From the NCBI GenBank assembly GCA_963728935.1, contig CAVSMC010000001.1, positions 3,100,001-3,164,000 on the forward strand: 64,000 nt of DNA. Direction: 5' to 3'. Below are positions 8,530-17,348 of the stretch, in pieces (position 1 is the stretch's first letter; each line of letters starts with the position of its first letter). This DNA is from CAVSMC01 sp963728935. Lineage in GTDB: Bacteria > Pseudomonadota > Gammaproteobacteria > Burkholderiales > Casimicrobiaceae. The notes under the pieces were generated by a model. The model made no database searches. It had not been told where the DNA came from and worked only from the letters and a program-made list of their open reading frames with translations. The position numbers were made by a program, and so were the translations under genes.

Positions 8530-9590
8530 CCATCGTGCGCGCCGATGTGCTGGTCGTCGGCCTCGGGCCCGCGGGCGCGAGCGCAGCCGCCGCTTCGGCA
8601 CGCGCCGGCTTGTCGGTGGTTGCGGTCGACCGTCGCCACGAAGCCGGCGTTCCGGTGCAGTGCGCGGAATTCGTCCCGGCGATGATCGGGGTCGGCGCCA
8701 ACGCGCTCGCTTCATCGATCCGTCAACCGATCGTATCGATGATGACGTTCGTCGAAGACGATCCGCCCGACGTCACGGCGCCGTTCCCCGGACAGATGCT
8801 CGACCGCGCGGCATTCGATGCCGCGCTGGTGCGCAATGCCGTCACCACCGGTGCGACGTGCCGTTTCCGCGTGAGCGTGCGCCGCATCGCGGCCGACGGC
8901 CGCGTGGCCCTTGCCGACGGAACCGAAATCGACGCAAAGGTCATCGTCGGCGCCGACGGCCCGCGTTCGCTCGTCGGCCGCGCGATCGGGCGTATCAACA
9001 CCGAGCTTGTCGAGACGCGTCAGATCACCGTGCCGCTATTGCAGACGCACGACGCGACCGACATCTTCCTTTCCGCGTCGATTCCCGGCGGTTACGGCTG
9101 GCTGTTCCCCAAAGGCGACGTTGCGAACCTCGGCGCCGGCGTCGAGCCCGCCCATCTCGGCCGATTGAAGACGATCGTCGACGAATTGCACGCGATGCTG
9201 GTCGACGCGGGCCGCGTCGGCACCGATGTGCTCACGATGACAGGCGGGGCGATTCCGGTCGGTGGCATGCTAGAGCCGCGTGGGATGCTCGGCGCAGCGC
9301 ACGTGCTGCTCGCCGGCGATGCCGCGGGACTCGCGAATCCGGTAACCGGCGCGGGCATCGCGGCGGCCGTGTATTCGGGCGGCCTCGCGGGCGATGCGGC
9401 GGCGGCGATCGTCGGCGGCGATCTCGACGCCGCGCAAGAGTATGAAGACGAGCTGCGATCGGTGCTCGGGCCATCGCTTGCACGCGCCGTTGCCCGCAGG
9501 CGCGAGCTCGCCGCGGCGCCTGCGCACGGCGAGCGCAAGGCGGCGCTTCGCCGCGGCTGGATCGCCTATCCGCAGTACTGGGCGGCCTAA
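8526..9590 (+). CDS. lipT: LipT, FAD-dependent geranylgeranyl-reductase-like protein
   Basis: Flavoprotein of 354 residues. The N-terminal dinucleotide-binding motif VVGLGPAGASAA is near residues 10-21. A second FAD signature IVGADGPRSLVGRA follows, and VLLAGDAAGLANPVTGAGI lies near the C-terminal half. It belongs to the geranylgeranyl-reductase / FixC-type family. LipT occurs with LipS1/LipS2 in sHdr organisms and is thought to act as an auxiliary electron donor in lipoate assembly; its exact reaction is not clear from sequence. It is coupled to lipS1 by a 4-base overlap. Confidence 0.85.
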   Translation: MTIVRADVLVVGLGPAGASAAAASARAGLSVVAVDRRHEAGVPVQCAEFVPAMIGVGANALASSIRQPIVSMMTFVEDDPPDVTAPFPGQMLDRAAFDAALVRNAVTTGATCRFRVSVRRIAADGRVALADGTEIDAKVIVGADGPRSLVGRAIGRINTELVETRQITVPLLQTHDATDIFLSASIPGGYGWLFPKGDVANLGAGVEPAHLGRLKTIVDELHAMLVDAGRVGTDVLTMTGGAIPVGGMLEPRGMLGAAHVLLAGDAAGLANPVTGAGIAAAVYSGGLAGDAAAAIVGGDLDAAQEYEDELRSVLGPSLARAVARRRELAAAPAHGERKAALRRGWIAYPQYWAA

Positions 9591-9606
9591 CAGGAGCGTC
9601 ACGACG

Positions 9607-10860
9607 ATGAGCTGTCATCGACCCGAAGCGGCGATGCCGCCTTCGGCCGGCCAGTCCGACGACCACAACACGTTCGACCGCATGCAGCCGCGCGCGCCGC
9701 AGCCGACGCCGCGCGAGGCACGAATGGGCGCGCGCGTGGTCGCCGCAAATGTCGCGCCGCAGGGCGTCTATCGGCCCAACTACAACCTGCTGACGCCGCA
9801 CATGCGCTCGCCCGAGTATGTGCAAATGTCGACGGCGGCGGCGATCACGCTCGGCATCATGCAGGGTCGGATGCACCGCTGCGGCTGCACGCGCTGCCTG
9901 AACCTGTTGCTGACCTATCCCGAGGGTTGCCGCGCGAACTGCGCGTATTGCGGCCTCGCGCGCCACCGCGAAGCCGAGCGCGATTACGCCGATCGCAATT
10001 TCATTCGCGTCGACTGGCCGGCGGTGCCGCTCGCACAGACGATCGACATCGTCGCGCGCGACGGCGCGAGGAGCCCGTTCCACCGGATGTGCATCTCGAT
10101 GATCACGCACCCGCGCTCCGACGACGATACGGTGACGGTGCTCAAGGCGTGGACGGCGCGCATCGACCCGGCGACGATTCCGGTGTCGATTCTGTCGAAC
10201 CCGACCACGATGACGCGCGACGACGTCAGGCGCTTGCGCGAGCTGGGTGCCGACATCTTCACCGTCGCGCTCGACGCTGCGACGCCGGCGATCTTCGATC
10301 GCACGCGCGGCAAGGGCGTGCAGTCGCCGCATTCGTGGGCGAAGTATTGGGAGATCCTGCACGACGCGCGCGAGATCTTCGGCGTGCAGAAGTTCGGCGC
10401 GCACATCATCATCGGCATGGGCGAGACCGAATACGACGCGATCGCACTCGTCCAGCAACTGGTCGATCTCGGCGGCCACAGTCACCTGTTCTGCTTCTTC
10501 CCGGAGAGGGGCTCGCTGATGGACCATCTGCCGGCCACGCCGCGCGATCAATGGCGGCGCGTCCAGCTCGCGCGTTACCTGATCGACTACCGCGGAGTGC
10601 GCGCCGAGCAGATGAAATTCGACGGCGAGGGGCGCGTCGTCGATTTCGGCATTCCGACCGCCGAGCTCGACGACGTGATCGACGCCGGCAGCCCGTTCCG
10701 CACATCGGGTTGTCCGGGCAAGTTCGCCGACGACATTTCCGCGTGCGACCGCCCCTACGGCGATTCGCCGCCGAGCGACATCGCGTCCTACCCGTTCGCG
10801 CCCAATCGCAGCGACGTGCGCAAGATCCGCCGACAGCTTCGCATCGTCGCGCGGAAGTAG
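9607..10860 (+). CDS. lipS2: Radical SAM lipoyl synthase subunit LipS2
   Basis: Radical SAM protein of 417 residues. The SAM cluster is at Cys108/112/115 (CRANCAYC). A cysteine group at 92/94/97 (CGCTRC) and a C-terminal CPGKFADDISAC could ligate an auxiliary cluster, as lipoyl-type sulfur insertion needs. The ATG at 9607 follows AGGAG at 9592-9596. It is expected to work with LipS1 to make lipoyl-LbpA from octanoyl-LbpA. The spacing to neighbours (16 bases before, 1 base after) fits one transcript. Confidence 0.88.
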   Translation: MSCHRPEAAMPPSAGQSDDHNTFDRMQPRAPQPTPREARMGARVVAANVAPQGVYRPNYNLLTPHMRSPEYVQMSTAAAITLGIMQGRMHRCGCTRCLNLLLTYPEGCRANCAYCGLARHREAERDYADRNFIRVDWPAVPLAQTIDIVARDGARSPFHRMCISMITHPRSDDDTVTVLKAWTARIDPATIPVSILSNPTTMTRDDVRRLRELGADIFTVALDAATPAIFDRTRGKGVQSPHSWAKYWEILHDAREIFGVQKFGAHIIIGMGETEYDAIALVQQLVDLGGHSHLFCFFPERGSLMDHLPATPRDQWRRVQLARYLIDYRGVRAEQMKFDGEGRVVDFGIPTAELDDVIDAGSPFRTSGCPGKFADDISACDRPYGDSPPSDIASYPFAPNRSDVRKIRRQLRIVARK

Positions 10861-10861
10861 C

Positions 10862-11956
10862 ATGTCGAAGCCGTTTCGCGTGATCGACACCGGCATTCGC
10901 GACGGCCGGCGTCAGATCGCGTTCGACCAGGCGTTGATCGACGCGCACAAGTCGGGCGCGATTGCCGACACGATTCGCTTTCTGCGCTTTCCGCCCACGG
11001 CGCTGATCGGGCGCCATCAGGCGCTTTCGCGCGAGGTGCGCGTCGACTATTGTGCGGCGAACGGCATCGGCGTCGTGCGCAGGATCACCGGCGGGGGCGC
11101 GATCTATTTCGACGAGGGCCAGCTCGGCTGGGAGCTCGTGTTCCACCGAACGACGCTGGGGCTCGCATCGCTCGCCGATCTCGCGCGCGAAATCTGCGAA
11201 GCGGCGGCGAGCGGGCTCGCGACGCTCGGCGTCGACGCACGCTATCGGCCGCGCAACGACATCGAAGTGGACGGCCGCAAGCTGGGCGGCACCGGCGGCT
11301 TCTTCGACGGCGACACGCTGTTCTATCAAGGAACGGTGCTGATCGACCTCGACCCGGCGCGCATGGTCGCCGCTTTGAAGGTGCCCGAGGCAAAGCTCGC
11401 GAAGCGCGCGCTCGATTCGGCGGCGCAGCGTGTCGTCACGCTGAAGGAGTTGCTGGGCGAAGCGCCGCCGATCGACGCGGTCAAGCGCGCGCTCGTCCAA
11501 GGCTTTGCCGAGCGGCTCGGCATCGAAGCGACCGCGGGCGACATCACGGGGCACGAAGAAGCGCTCGCGGCGAAGTGTTACGACGACGAGATCGGCAGCG
11601 ACGGGTTCGTCGCGGAGATCGACGATCCCGATGCCTCGGAGGGCGTGTCGAGCGCTGCGGTGACGGGTGCCGGCGGCACCGTCACCGCTTACGTGCGACT
11701 CGAAGGACCCGCACTCGATCGCATTCGTGAAGTGCTCGTCACCGGCGACTTCTTCGTCACGCCGCCACGGACGATCTTCGATCTCGAATCGGCGTTGCGC
11801 GGTGTCGGCGTTCGCGGCGCGGGCGACGCCATCGAACGCTTCTTCGCGCACGCCGATGTGGGCATGCTGTCGGTTTCGCCCGCCGATTTCCGAGCGGCGA
11901 TCGAAGGCGCGATCGTGGCGTCGGATCGAGATCGCGAGCGCTCGGGGCGGCGATGA
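10862..11956 (+). CDS. slpl(AB): sHdr-type lipoate-protein ligase sLpl(AB)
   Basis: Ligase of 364 residues with a fused catalytic (LplA-like) and accessory (LplB-like) part. The catalytic domain shows VRRITGGGAIYFDEGQLG and NDIEVDGRKLGGTGG, the second with the usual lysine. The C-terminal third, from about residue 255, is the smaller accessory domain. It should attach octanoate or lipoate to the lysine of LbpA using ATP. It is encoded one base after lipS2, and its stop overlaps the next start by ATGA. The sHdr-specific assignment comes from the context and the fused form. Confidence 0.87.
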   Translation: MSKPFRVIDTGIRDGRRQIAFDQALIDAHKSGAIADTIRFLRFPPTALIGRHQALSREVRVDYCAANGIGVVRRITGGGAIYFDEGQLGWELVFHRTTLGLASLADLAREICEAAASGLATLGVDARYRPRNDIEVDGRKLGGTGGFFDGDTLFYQGTVLIDLDPARMVAALKVPEAKLAKRALDSAAQRVVTLKELLGEAPPIDAVKRALVQGFAERLGIEATAGDITGHEEALAAKCYDDEIGSDGFVAEIDDPDASEGVSSAAVTGAGGTVTAYVRLEGPALDRIREVLVTGDFFVTPPRTIFDLESALRGVGVRGAGDAIERFFAHADVGMLSVSPADFRAAIEGAIVASDRDRERSGRR

Positions 11957-12648
11957 AGACGATCAACGTCGTCCAGCATACGTCAGCCGAATTTCTCGGC
12001 TTGATCGAGGATCACCTCGAAGGACGCGGCGTTCGCTTCGCTTACCACCGGCCGTTCGCGGCGAAGGGCGGTTTGCCGAGCGCAGACGCGGTTACCGCGG
12101 GACTGGTGCTGCTCGGCGGCGGGCCTTGGGGCAGCGCCGGCTCACGCGACGTGCCGACGCTCGCTGCCGAGATTGCGCTCGCTCGAGCGTGCGTTTCTCG
12201 CGGTGTGCCCGTGATCGGTATCGGGCTCGGCGCGCAGGTGCTCGCGCTCGCGACCGGAGGTGCGTCCGAACCTTCGCCGCTCGAGTTGAGCGTCGGTGTC
12301 GCGACGCGCGTGTGCGACGACGCGCTGCGCGGCTATCTGCCGCAACGCTTTCCGCTCGCGATCTACATGCGCGATTGGCCGGTTCCGCCGACGCACACGC
12401 AGGTACTCGCGACCGACGAGCGCGGCCGTGCGGCGCTGTGGCAGATCGGCGCGTCGGCGTTTGGCTTCGCTGGCCATCCCGGCCTCAAGGTCGCGATGGT
12501 CGAGGATCTGGTGATGGAATTCGAAGACGCGCCGGCGAATATCGAGGCAGAGCTCGCGCAGCTACGCGCCGCTCAACGCGAGATCGAGGATGCGCTCGTG
12601 CCGATCATGACAGGCCTCGTGCAGATGACTGGTTGGATGGAAAAGTAG
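11953..12648 (+). CDS. Class I glutamine-amidotransferase-like protein lacking the catalytic cysteine
   Basis: Protein of 231 residues with the class I GATase fold pattern (LLGGGPWGSAG near residue 55, GIGLGAQ at 89-95). The normal nucleophile motif is G-I-C-x-G-x-Q; here position 91 is glycine, so ammonia release from glutamine is not expected. The usual histidine region reads YMRDWPVPP instead of a WHGD-like motif. A GATase-like gene accompanies the lipS/sLpl genes in other sHdr organisms. It is coupled to the ligase gene by ATGA, so it probably acts with the lipoate-assembly proteins, perhaps as a binding or structural partner. The function is unknown. Confidence 0.75.
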   Translation: MKTINVVQHTSAEFLGLIEDHLEGRGVRFAYHRPFAAKGGLPSADAVTAGLVLLGGGPWGSAGSRDVPTLAAEIALARACVSRGVPVIGIGLGAQVLALATGGASEPSPLELSVGVATRVCDDALRGYLPQRFPLAIYMRDWPVPPTHTQVLATDERGRAALWQIGASAFGFAGHPGLKVAMVEDLVMEFEDAPANIEAELAQLRAAQREIEDALVPIMTGLVQMTGWMEK

Positions 12649-12655
12649 CGCGCCG

Positions 12656-12726
12656 GACTCGACTTTTCGCGAGCTGCCCGCCCCCGAAATGAGCTTGATG
12701 AAAAAGTCGAGCCTGACCCTGCTTTT
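12656..12726. terminator. Inverted repeat / probable terminator between operons
   Basis: CTCGACTTTT at 12658-12667 pairs perfectly with AAAAGTCGAG at 12702-12711, and the right side continues as CCTGACCCTGCTTTT. The words resemble the repeat at 22743-22822. It sits between the lipoate-assembly genes and the dsrE3 promoter, so it may end the first transcript. The long loop makes terminator strength uncertain. Confidence 0.5.
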
Positions 12727-12769
12727 CCTGCGAAAAGCGCTTGCGCGCGAACTCGACCCGTGGTTATTA

Positions 12770-12787
12770 TATTAGAAATTACTCATA
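12770..12787. promoter_or_regulatory. Palindromic operator upstream of dsrE3
   Basis: TATTAGAAATTACTCATA matches the tusA-upstream palindrome at 15 of 18 positions and keeps the TATTAG left arm. It ends 16 bases before the dsrE3 ATG, so a bound repressor would block the promoter or ribosome site of the dsrE3-shdr operon. Likely target of the ArsR protein encoded at 20013-20402. Confidence 0.7.
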
Positions 12788-12803
12788 TATCCGGGCGGGG
12801 TCC

Positions 12804-13184
12804 ATGGCAAAGAAGCTCGTGATCGTGATGGCGAACACCGATCCCCGTAACGGCGAAGAGCTGGGCGCGCCGATCTTCCAGGCATCGGTTGCCGCGGCGA
12901 TGGAATACGAAGTCGAAGTGATCTGCACGGCGACCGCCGGCCGTCTGATGAAGAAGGGCGTGGCCGAAAAGCTCTTCGTCAAAGCGGGATCGCCGAAGTC
13001 CGTCTACGACTTCATCAAGGACGCGCACGAGGCGGGCGCCAAGTTCTATTGCTGCTCGCCGAACCTCGATCTGTTCGAGATGACGAAGGAAGACCTCATC
13101 CCGGAGTGCGAGGGCATCATCGGCGGCGCGCACCTGATCGAGTCGGTGATGGAAGACGACGACTGCAAGGTGTTGACGTACTGA
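12804..13184 (+). CDS. dsrE3: DsrE3-type sulfur carrier
   Basis: DsrE/F-family protein of 126 residues, cytoplasmic. Neighbouring cysteines lie at 83 and 84 (FYCCSPNLDLF); in sHdr-linked DsrE3 proteins this region carries persulfide exchanged with TusA. The ATG at 12804 follows a GGGCGGGG stretch, and an in-frame upstream ATG/TTG region overlaps the operator and is not used. It opens the shdr structural operon, with shdrC1 starting 19 bases downstream. It should pass sulfur between TusA and the sHdr/LbpA system. Confidence 0.9.
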   Translation: MAKKLVIVMANTDPRNGEELGAPIFQASVAAAMEYEVEVICTATAGRLMKKGVAEKLFVKAGSPKSVYDFIKDAHEAGAKFYCCSPNLDLFEMTKEDLIPECEGIIGGAHLIESVMEDDDCKVLTY

Positions 13185-13203
13185 TCGAGCGATTGCGAAG
13201 AAC

Positions 13204-13962
13204 ATGACGCACGCCACGACGACTCGCTTCCAGCAGCGCGCCGGAGATCCGGTCTCCGACAAGCCCCCCGTTGCGCCGGCGAAGCTGCAGCAGATCTTCA
13301 AGGACATCCAGTCCGACCTTCGTTACGACCACGAGTTGAACGGGTGCCTCAACTGCGGCATCTGCACGGCAACCTGCCCCGCGGCGCACTACTACGACTT
13401 CAGCCCGCGCGAGATCGTCCAGCTGCTGTGGACCGAGAATCTCGAAGGCATCTACGACGCGATGCAGGAGAAGATCTGGGCGTGCGCCCAGTGCTACACC
13501 TGCGCGGCGCGCTGCCCGTTCGGCAACTCGCCCGGCGGCCTCGTGATGCTGATGCGCGAGACGGCGATCAAGCACAACATGGAATCGGCGCGTAACGTTC
13601 TGCGTCCGTTCAGCCGCGTGATGCTGAAGCTGATCTCGACCGGCAACCAGCTCGCGCCCGACATGATCAACCGCGATCACTTCGCCGACTGGGGTCCGAA
13701 CATCTCGAAGATCGACGCGCCGCTGAAGCTGCTGCGCCAGGCGATCCCGATGCCGACGCTCAACACGACGGCGACCGCGTGGGAAGTCAACCTGAAGACA
13801 TCGATCGAGCTGTATACGATCTGGGAAGAGACGGGCGTGCTGAAGCAGCTCGAGACGATCGACGAGAACCTGTTCGACGTGATCACCGACATCATGGACG
13901 AGAAGCGCGAGGATTATAAGGACTGGCTCGCCGAGCAGGACGAGGACAGCGACGACGATTGA
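13204..13962 (+). CDS. shdrC1: sHdr subunit C1 (HdrC-like 4Fe-4S protein)
   Basis: Electron-transfer subunit of 252 residues. It has two 4Fe-4S motifs, Cys48/51/54/58 (CLNCGICTATC) and Cys94/97/100/104 (CAQCYTCAARC), followed by a helical region and a very acidic tail. The HdrC-like protein passes electrons between the HdrB-type catalytic subunit and HdrA. The gene order C1-B1-A-hyp-C2-B2 is diagnostic for the sulfur-oxidising Hdr-like complex rather than methanogen Hdr. A palindromic repeat separates it from shdrB1. Confidence 0.93.
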   Translation: MTHATTTRFQQRAGDPVSDKPPVAPAKLQQIFKDIQSDLRYDHELNGCLNCGICTATCPAAHYYDFSPREIVQLLWTENLEGIYDAMQEKIWACAQCYTCAARCPFGNSPGGLVMLMRETAIKHNMESARNVLRPFSRVMLKLISTGNQLAPDMINRDHFADWGPNISKIDAPLKLLRQAIPMPTLNTTATAWEVNLKTSIELYTIWEETGVLKQLETIDENLFDVITDIMDEKREDYKDWLAEQDEDSDDD

Positions 13963-13968
13963 TTGGTT

Positions 13969-14050
13969 GTCATCCCCGCGAACGCGGGGATCCGGCGTCG
14001 TTGGACGTGCGGACAAAGACACTGGGCCCCCGCCTGCGCGGGGGCGACGA
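13969..14050. repeat. Palindromic intergenic repeat, copy 2
   Basis: GTCATCCCCGCGAACGCGGGGATCC is followed after a spacer by TGGGCCCCCGCCTGCGCGGGGGCGACGA. It is the same element as at 803-876 and 29155-29230. It lies between shdrC1 and shdrB1 and stays open as a 34-codon extension in frame with shdrB1, which is why that longer start should not be believed. Confidence 0.8.
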
Positions 14051-14064
14051 ACGCGGAGGACGCA

Positions 14065-15426
14065 ATGACGAATCGAATCGAACCGCAGCCGGGCGAGCGC
14101 TTTACCGGACACGGCGCCGAATGGCGCGACGCGAACCTCTCGCCGCAGGAAGCGCGCATCGCGACGTCCTGGGTCGAGATGAAGATCGACAAGCGCTCGA
14201 TGCTCACCACGAAGCAGCGCGTCGAGGACGTGCGCGACATCATGTGGCAGCTCGAGAAGGACGGCGAGATCGTCGTGCACCGCGTCGCCGACGAGCACGA
14301 GCCGGTCATTGCGAAGACGCTGTACGGCTGGGAGAAGAAGATCCCGACCAGGCGCCTCTGGCACCACAAGTCGTGCGGCCAGTGCGGCAACATCCCGGGT
14401 TATCCGGCGTCGCTGCTGTGGCTGATGAACCGTCTCGGCATCGAGTATCTCGACGAGACCGATCAGACTTCCTGTACGGCGTGGAATTATCACGGCTCGG
14501 GCATCGGCAACCTCGAGAGCCTCGCCGCGGTGTTCCTGCGCAATTTCCATCAGGCATACGTCGCCGCGAAGGCGCAGGGGTTGCCCGACGGCTACTACTT
14601 CCCGCTCGTCCACTGCGGGACGTCGTTCGGCAATTACAAGGAAGTACGCAGCTACCTGCTGCACTCGGCGACGCTGCGCGAAAAGGTCCGCAAGATCCTC
14701 GCCAAGCTCGGCCGGCTCGTCGACGGCAAGCTCTTGATCCCCGAGGAGGTCGTCCACTACTCCGAATGGCTGCACGTGATGCGCGAGCGGATCAAGCCGC
14801 TGCAGGAGATCGACTGCAGCGGCATACGCGCGACGATTCATCCGGCGTGCCACGTCTACAAGATGGTGCCGCAGGACGTGATCTACGACGACTCGGTGAT
14901 GGACGGCAATCGCGTCGCCGTGTCGACCGGTTTGATGCAGACGCTCGGCGCGCAGGTGATCGACTACTCGACCTGGTACGACTGCTGCGGCTTCGGCTTC
15001 CGCCACATCATTTCCGAGCGCGAGTTCACCAGAAGCTTCGCGATCGATCGCAAGATCCGTGTGGCGATCGACGAAGCGCACGCCGACGTGATGATCGGCC
15101 ACGACACCGGCTGCATCACCACGCTCGACAAGAATCAATGGATCGGCAAGGCAGCCGGCAAGGCAGTCGACCTGCCGGTGCTCGCCGACTGCCAGTTCGC
15201 CGCGCTCGTTTGCGGCGCGCATCCGTACAAGATCGTGCAGTCGCACTGGCATGCGTCGTCGACCGAGACGCTGATGGAGAAGCTCGGCATCGACTGGCAG
15301 GCAAAGAAGGCCGAATTCGTCGCGTATCTCGACGACGTCAAGGCCGGTAAGCAGGAAAACCTGTACGACCCGCGGCGCAGGATCACGTCCGGCCCGGGCT
15401 ACATCCCGATCGCGAGCAGACCGTGA
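14065..15426 (+). CDS. shdrB1: sHdr subunit B1 (HdrB-like)
   Basis: HdrB-like subunit of 453 residues, the larger of the two B subunits. Cysteine-rich segments include CGQCGNIPGYP, TSCTAWNYHG, HPACHVYKM, WYDCCGFGF and HDTGCITTL, as expected for the non-cubane cluster CCG domains that carry out disulfide/thiol chemistry. The ATG at 14065 is chosen because GGAGGA lies four bases upstream and it excludes the repeat element. The stop overlaps the GTG of shdrA (GTGA). Confidence 0.92.
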   Translation: MTNRIEPQPGERFTGHGAEWRDANLSPQEARIATSWVEMKIDKRSMLTTKQRVEDVRDIMWQLEKDGEIVVHRVADEHEPVIAKTLYGWEKKIPTRRLWHHKSCGQCGNIPGYPASLLWLMNRLGIEYLDETDQTSCTAWNYHGSGIGNLESLAAVFLRNFHQAYVAAKAQGLPDGYYFPLVHCGTSFGNYKEVRSYLLHSATLREKVRKILAKLGRLVDGKLLIPEEVVHYSEWLHVMRERIKPLQEIDCSGIRATIHPACHVYKMVPQDVIYDDSVMDGNRVAVSTGLMQTLGAQVIDYSTWYDCCGFGFRHIISEREFTRSFAIDRKIRVAIDEAHADVMIGHDTGCITTLDKNQWIGKAAGKAVDLPVLADCQFAALVCGAHPYKIVQSHWHASSTETLMEKLGIDWQAKKAEFVAYLDDVKAGKQENLYDPRRRITSGPGYIPIASRP

Positions 15427-16478
15427 CACATCCCGTTCTCGTCGTCGGCGCGGGCCCGGCAGGGCTCGCCGCCGCTCATGCGCTCGCAAGCGTTGGCGCG
15501 CGCGCGATTCTGGTCGAAAAGGAGCAGCGGCTGGGCGGTGCGCCGATCCTTTCCGGTTATGCGAAGCTCGTTCCGTCCGGCGAGTGGGCGCGCGACGCGA
15601 TCGGCGGCATGGTGAAACGCGTCGAGAGCGATTCGCTCGTGACCGTCTACAAAGGCTGCACCGTCGAAACCCTCGACGGCGAGGCCGGTGCGTTTCGGGC
15701 GCGGCTGTCGAACGGCACGACCGTCGAGGCCGGCGCCGCGATCCTCGCCACCGGCTTCACGCATTTCGATTCGGTCAACAAGCCGGAGTGGGGATTCGGC
15801 ACGTATCCCGACGTCGTCACGACCACGCAGGTCGAGCAGATGATCTCGACCGGCAAGGGCATTCGTTGCCCGTCGGACGGCCGCAAGCCCGAGCGCGTCG
15901 CGATCCTGTTGTGCGTCGGCTCGCGCGACCGTCAGATCGGTCGCGAATGGTGCTCGAAGATCTGCTGTACGGTGTCGTGCAACATCGCGATGGAGATTCG
16001 CGAAGAGCTGCCGGACTGCCACGTGTACATCTACTACATGGACATCCGCACGTTCGGACTGTACGAAACCAAGTACTACTGGCAGAGCCAGGAGGAATAC
16101 AAGGTCAAGTACATCAAGGCGCGCATCGCCGAGGTGACCTCGAACGGCGAGAAGCTCGTGGTGAAGGGCGAGGACACGCTGGTCAAGCGCCCGATCACGA
16201 TTCCGTTCGACATGGTCGTGCACGCGATCGGCATGGACCCGAACGTCGACAACAGGAAGATTTCGGCGGCGTTCGCCGTCGACCTCGAAAAGCACGGCTA
16301 CATCGACAAGGGCGCCGCGTACGGCTCGCTCGGCGAGACGTCGCGCCCGGGCGTGTTCGTCGCGGGCGCGGCGACGGGTCCCGAAACGATCGACGATTCG
16401 ATCGCGCAGGGCAACGCCGCGGCGATGGCGGCGTTCGCGCTGGTCAATCGCGTTCCCGCCGCAGCGGTCGCGGCGTAA
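15423..16478 (+). CDS. shdrA: sHdr subunit A (FAD protein)
   Basis: Flavoprotein core of the complex, 351 residues. The FAD-binding motif VLVVGAGPAGLAAAHALAS is at residues 5-23. A cysteine group at 164, 177, 181, 182 and 186 (around GREWCSKICCTVSCN) likely ligates an Fe-S cluster. A second dinucleotide segment (FVAGAATGPETIDDS) is near the C-terminus. It is much shorter than methanogen HdrA and lacks ferredoxin inserts, as in other sHdrA proteins. It starts with GTG inside the shdrB1 stop. Confidence 0.93.
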   Translation: MTHPVLVVGAGPAGLAAAHALASVGARAILVEKEQRLGGAPILSGYAKLVPSGEWARDAIGGMVKRVESDSLVTVYKGCTVETLDGEAGAFRARLSNGTTVEAGAAILATGFTHFDSVNKPEWGFGTYPDVVTTTQVEQMISTGKGIRCPSDGRKPERVAILLCVGSRDRQIGREWCSKICCTVSCNIAMEIREELPDCHVYIYYMDIRTFGLYETKYYWQSQEEYKVKYIKARIAEVTSNGEKLVVKGEDTLVKRPITIPFDMVVHAIGMDPNVDNRKISAAFAVDLEKHGYIDKGAAYGSLGETSRPGVFVAGAATGPETIDDSIAQGNAAAMAAFALVNRVPAAAVAA

Positions 16479-16495
16479 CCGGATTGCAGGTGCAC

Positions 16496-17344
16496 GTGAA
16501 GCTTCCAATCGCTTCGCCCGTCGCCGCTGCCGAGCGGCCGCGTCTCGAGCTTTCGGGCCCGAAGCTCTCGTTCGCATTCGAGGCGCTCGTTTCGCGCGCC
16601 GAGGAGCTCGGCGGCATCGAAGCGTACGTCGACGCGCTGAAGCTCAAGTCCGCGGCCTTTCGCGACGTGCTTGGAGCAGGCAAGGCCGCATCGGTGGAGC
16701 TCGCGGCGTTGCGTAAGCTCTGCGCCTGCATCGCGACCGTGCGCCGTCGCGCGGGCCGCTATCTCGAGCCCGGCACATTCGCACAACTGCGGTCGCGTAT
16801 CGCGGTGCTGCTCGAGCGTTGCGAAGATACGTCGACCGCCGATGCCCGCGTCGATGCGTTCTGCGCGGGTTTTCCGGACGACCGCGACCATCGCTGGGTG
16901 CGCGATCTCGCGGCCGAAGTGCTGCACAACGTCGATGCCGAGCGCTACCCGCTGATGTGCCGCTGGGTGTGGGACACGAAGCTCAACACCGGCGTCGTAC
17001 GCGAGATCTGGCACGGCGAGGACGTCGATCACATCCTGATCGACGTCCCCGATCGCTACGATACGTTCGTCGTGCTGCGCGAGGAGCTCGCGCAGTTCCT
17101 CGCCGCCAACGGCGTTTTCCGCGACGTCATCCAGTACGTCGACCTGCTGACCGCTCAGGTCTACGCCGGCTACGTGAGCGAGCAGGGCGGATCGTACCTG
17201 CGCGCGGACTTCACCGCCGCCGAAGACCCGATGCTGCACGTTCGTCGGATGCTCGGCCTCGACGGCATCGGCTCGGACGGCCGCACGCGGTTGAAAGCGG
17301 TCGACGGAACCGCGCACGTCGTCGACGATCTGCGCCTCAACTGA
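16496..17344 (+). CDS. Conserved sHdr-cluster protein of unknown function
   Basis: Soluble protein of 282 residues with no recognisable motif and few cysteines. A gene in this position, between shdrA and shdrC2, is a standard member of sHdr loci, so it probably serves the complex as a subunit or assembly factor. The GTG at 16496 is chosen because GCAGG lies just upstream. Alternatives in frame are GTG 16490 and TTG 16484. The C-terminal half is rich in acidic and aromatic residues (DVPDRYDTFVVLREEL). Only four bases separate its stop from shdrC2. Confidence 0.8.
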   Translation: MKLPIASPVAAAERPRLELSGPKLSFAFEALVSRAEELGGIEAYVDALKLKSAAFRDVLGAGKAASVELAALRKLCACIATVRRRAGRYLEPGTFAQLRSRIAVLLERCEDTSTADARVDAFCAGFPDDRDHRWVRDLAAEVLHNVDAERYPLMCRWVWDTKLNTGVVREIWHGEDVDHILIDVPDRYDTFVVLREELAQFLAANGVFRDVIQYVDLLTAQVYAGYVSEQGGSYLRADFTAAEDPMLHVRRMLGLDGIGSDGRTRLKAVDGTAHVVDDLRLN

Positions 17345-17348
17345 CGTC

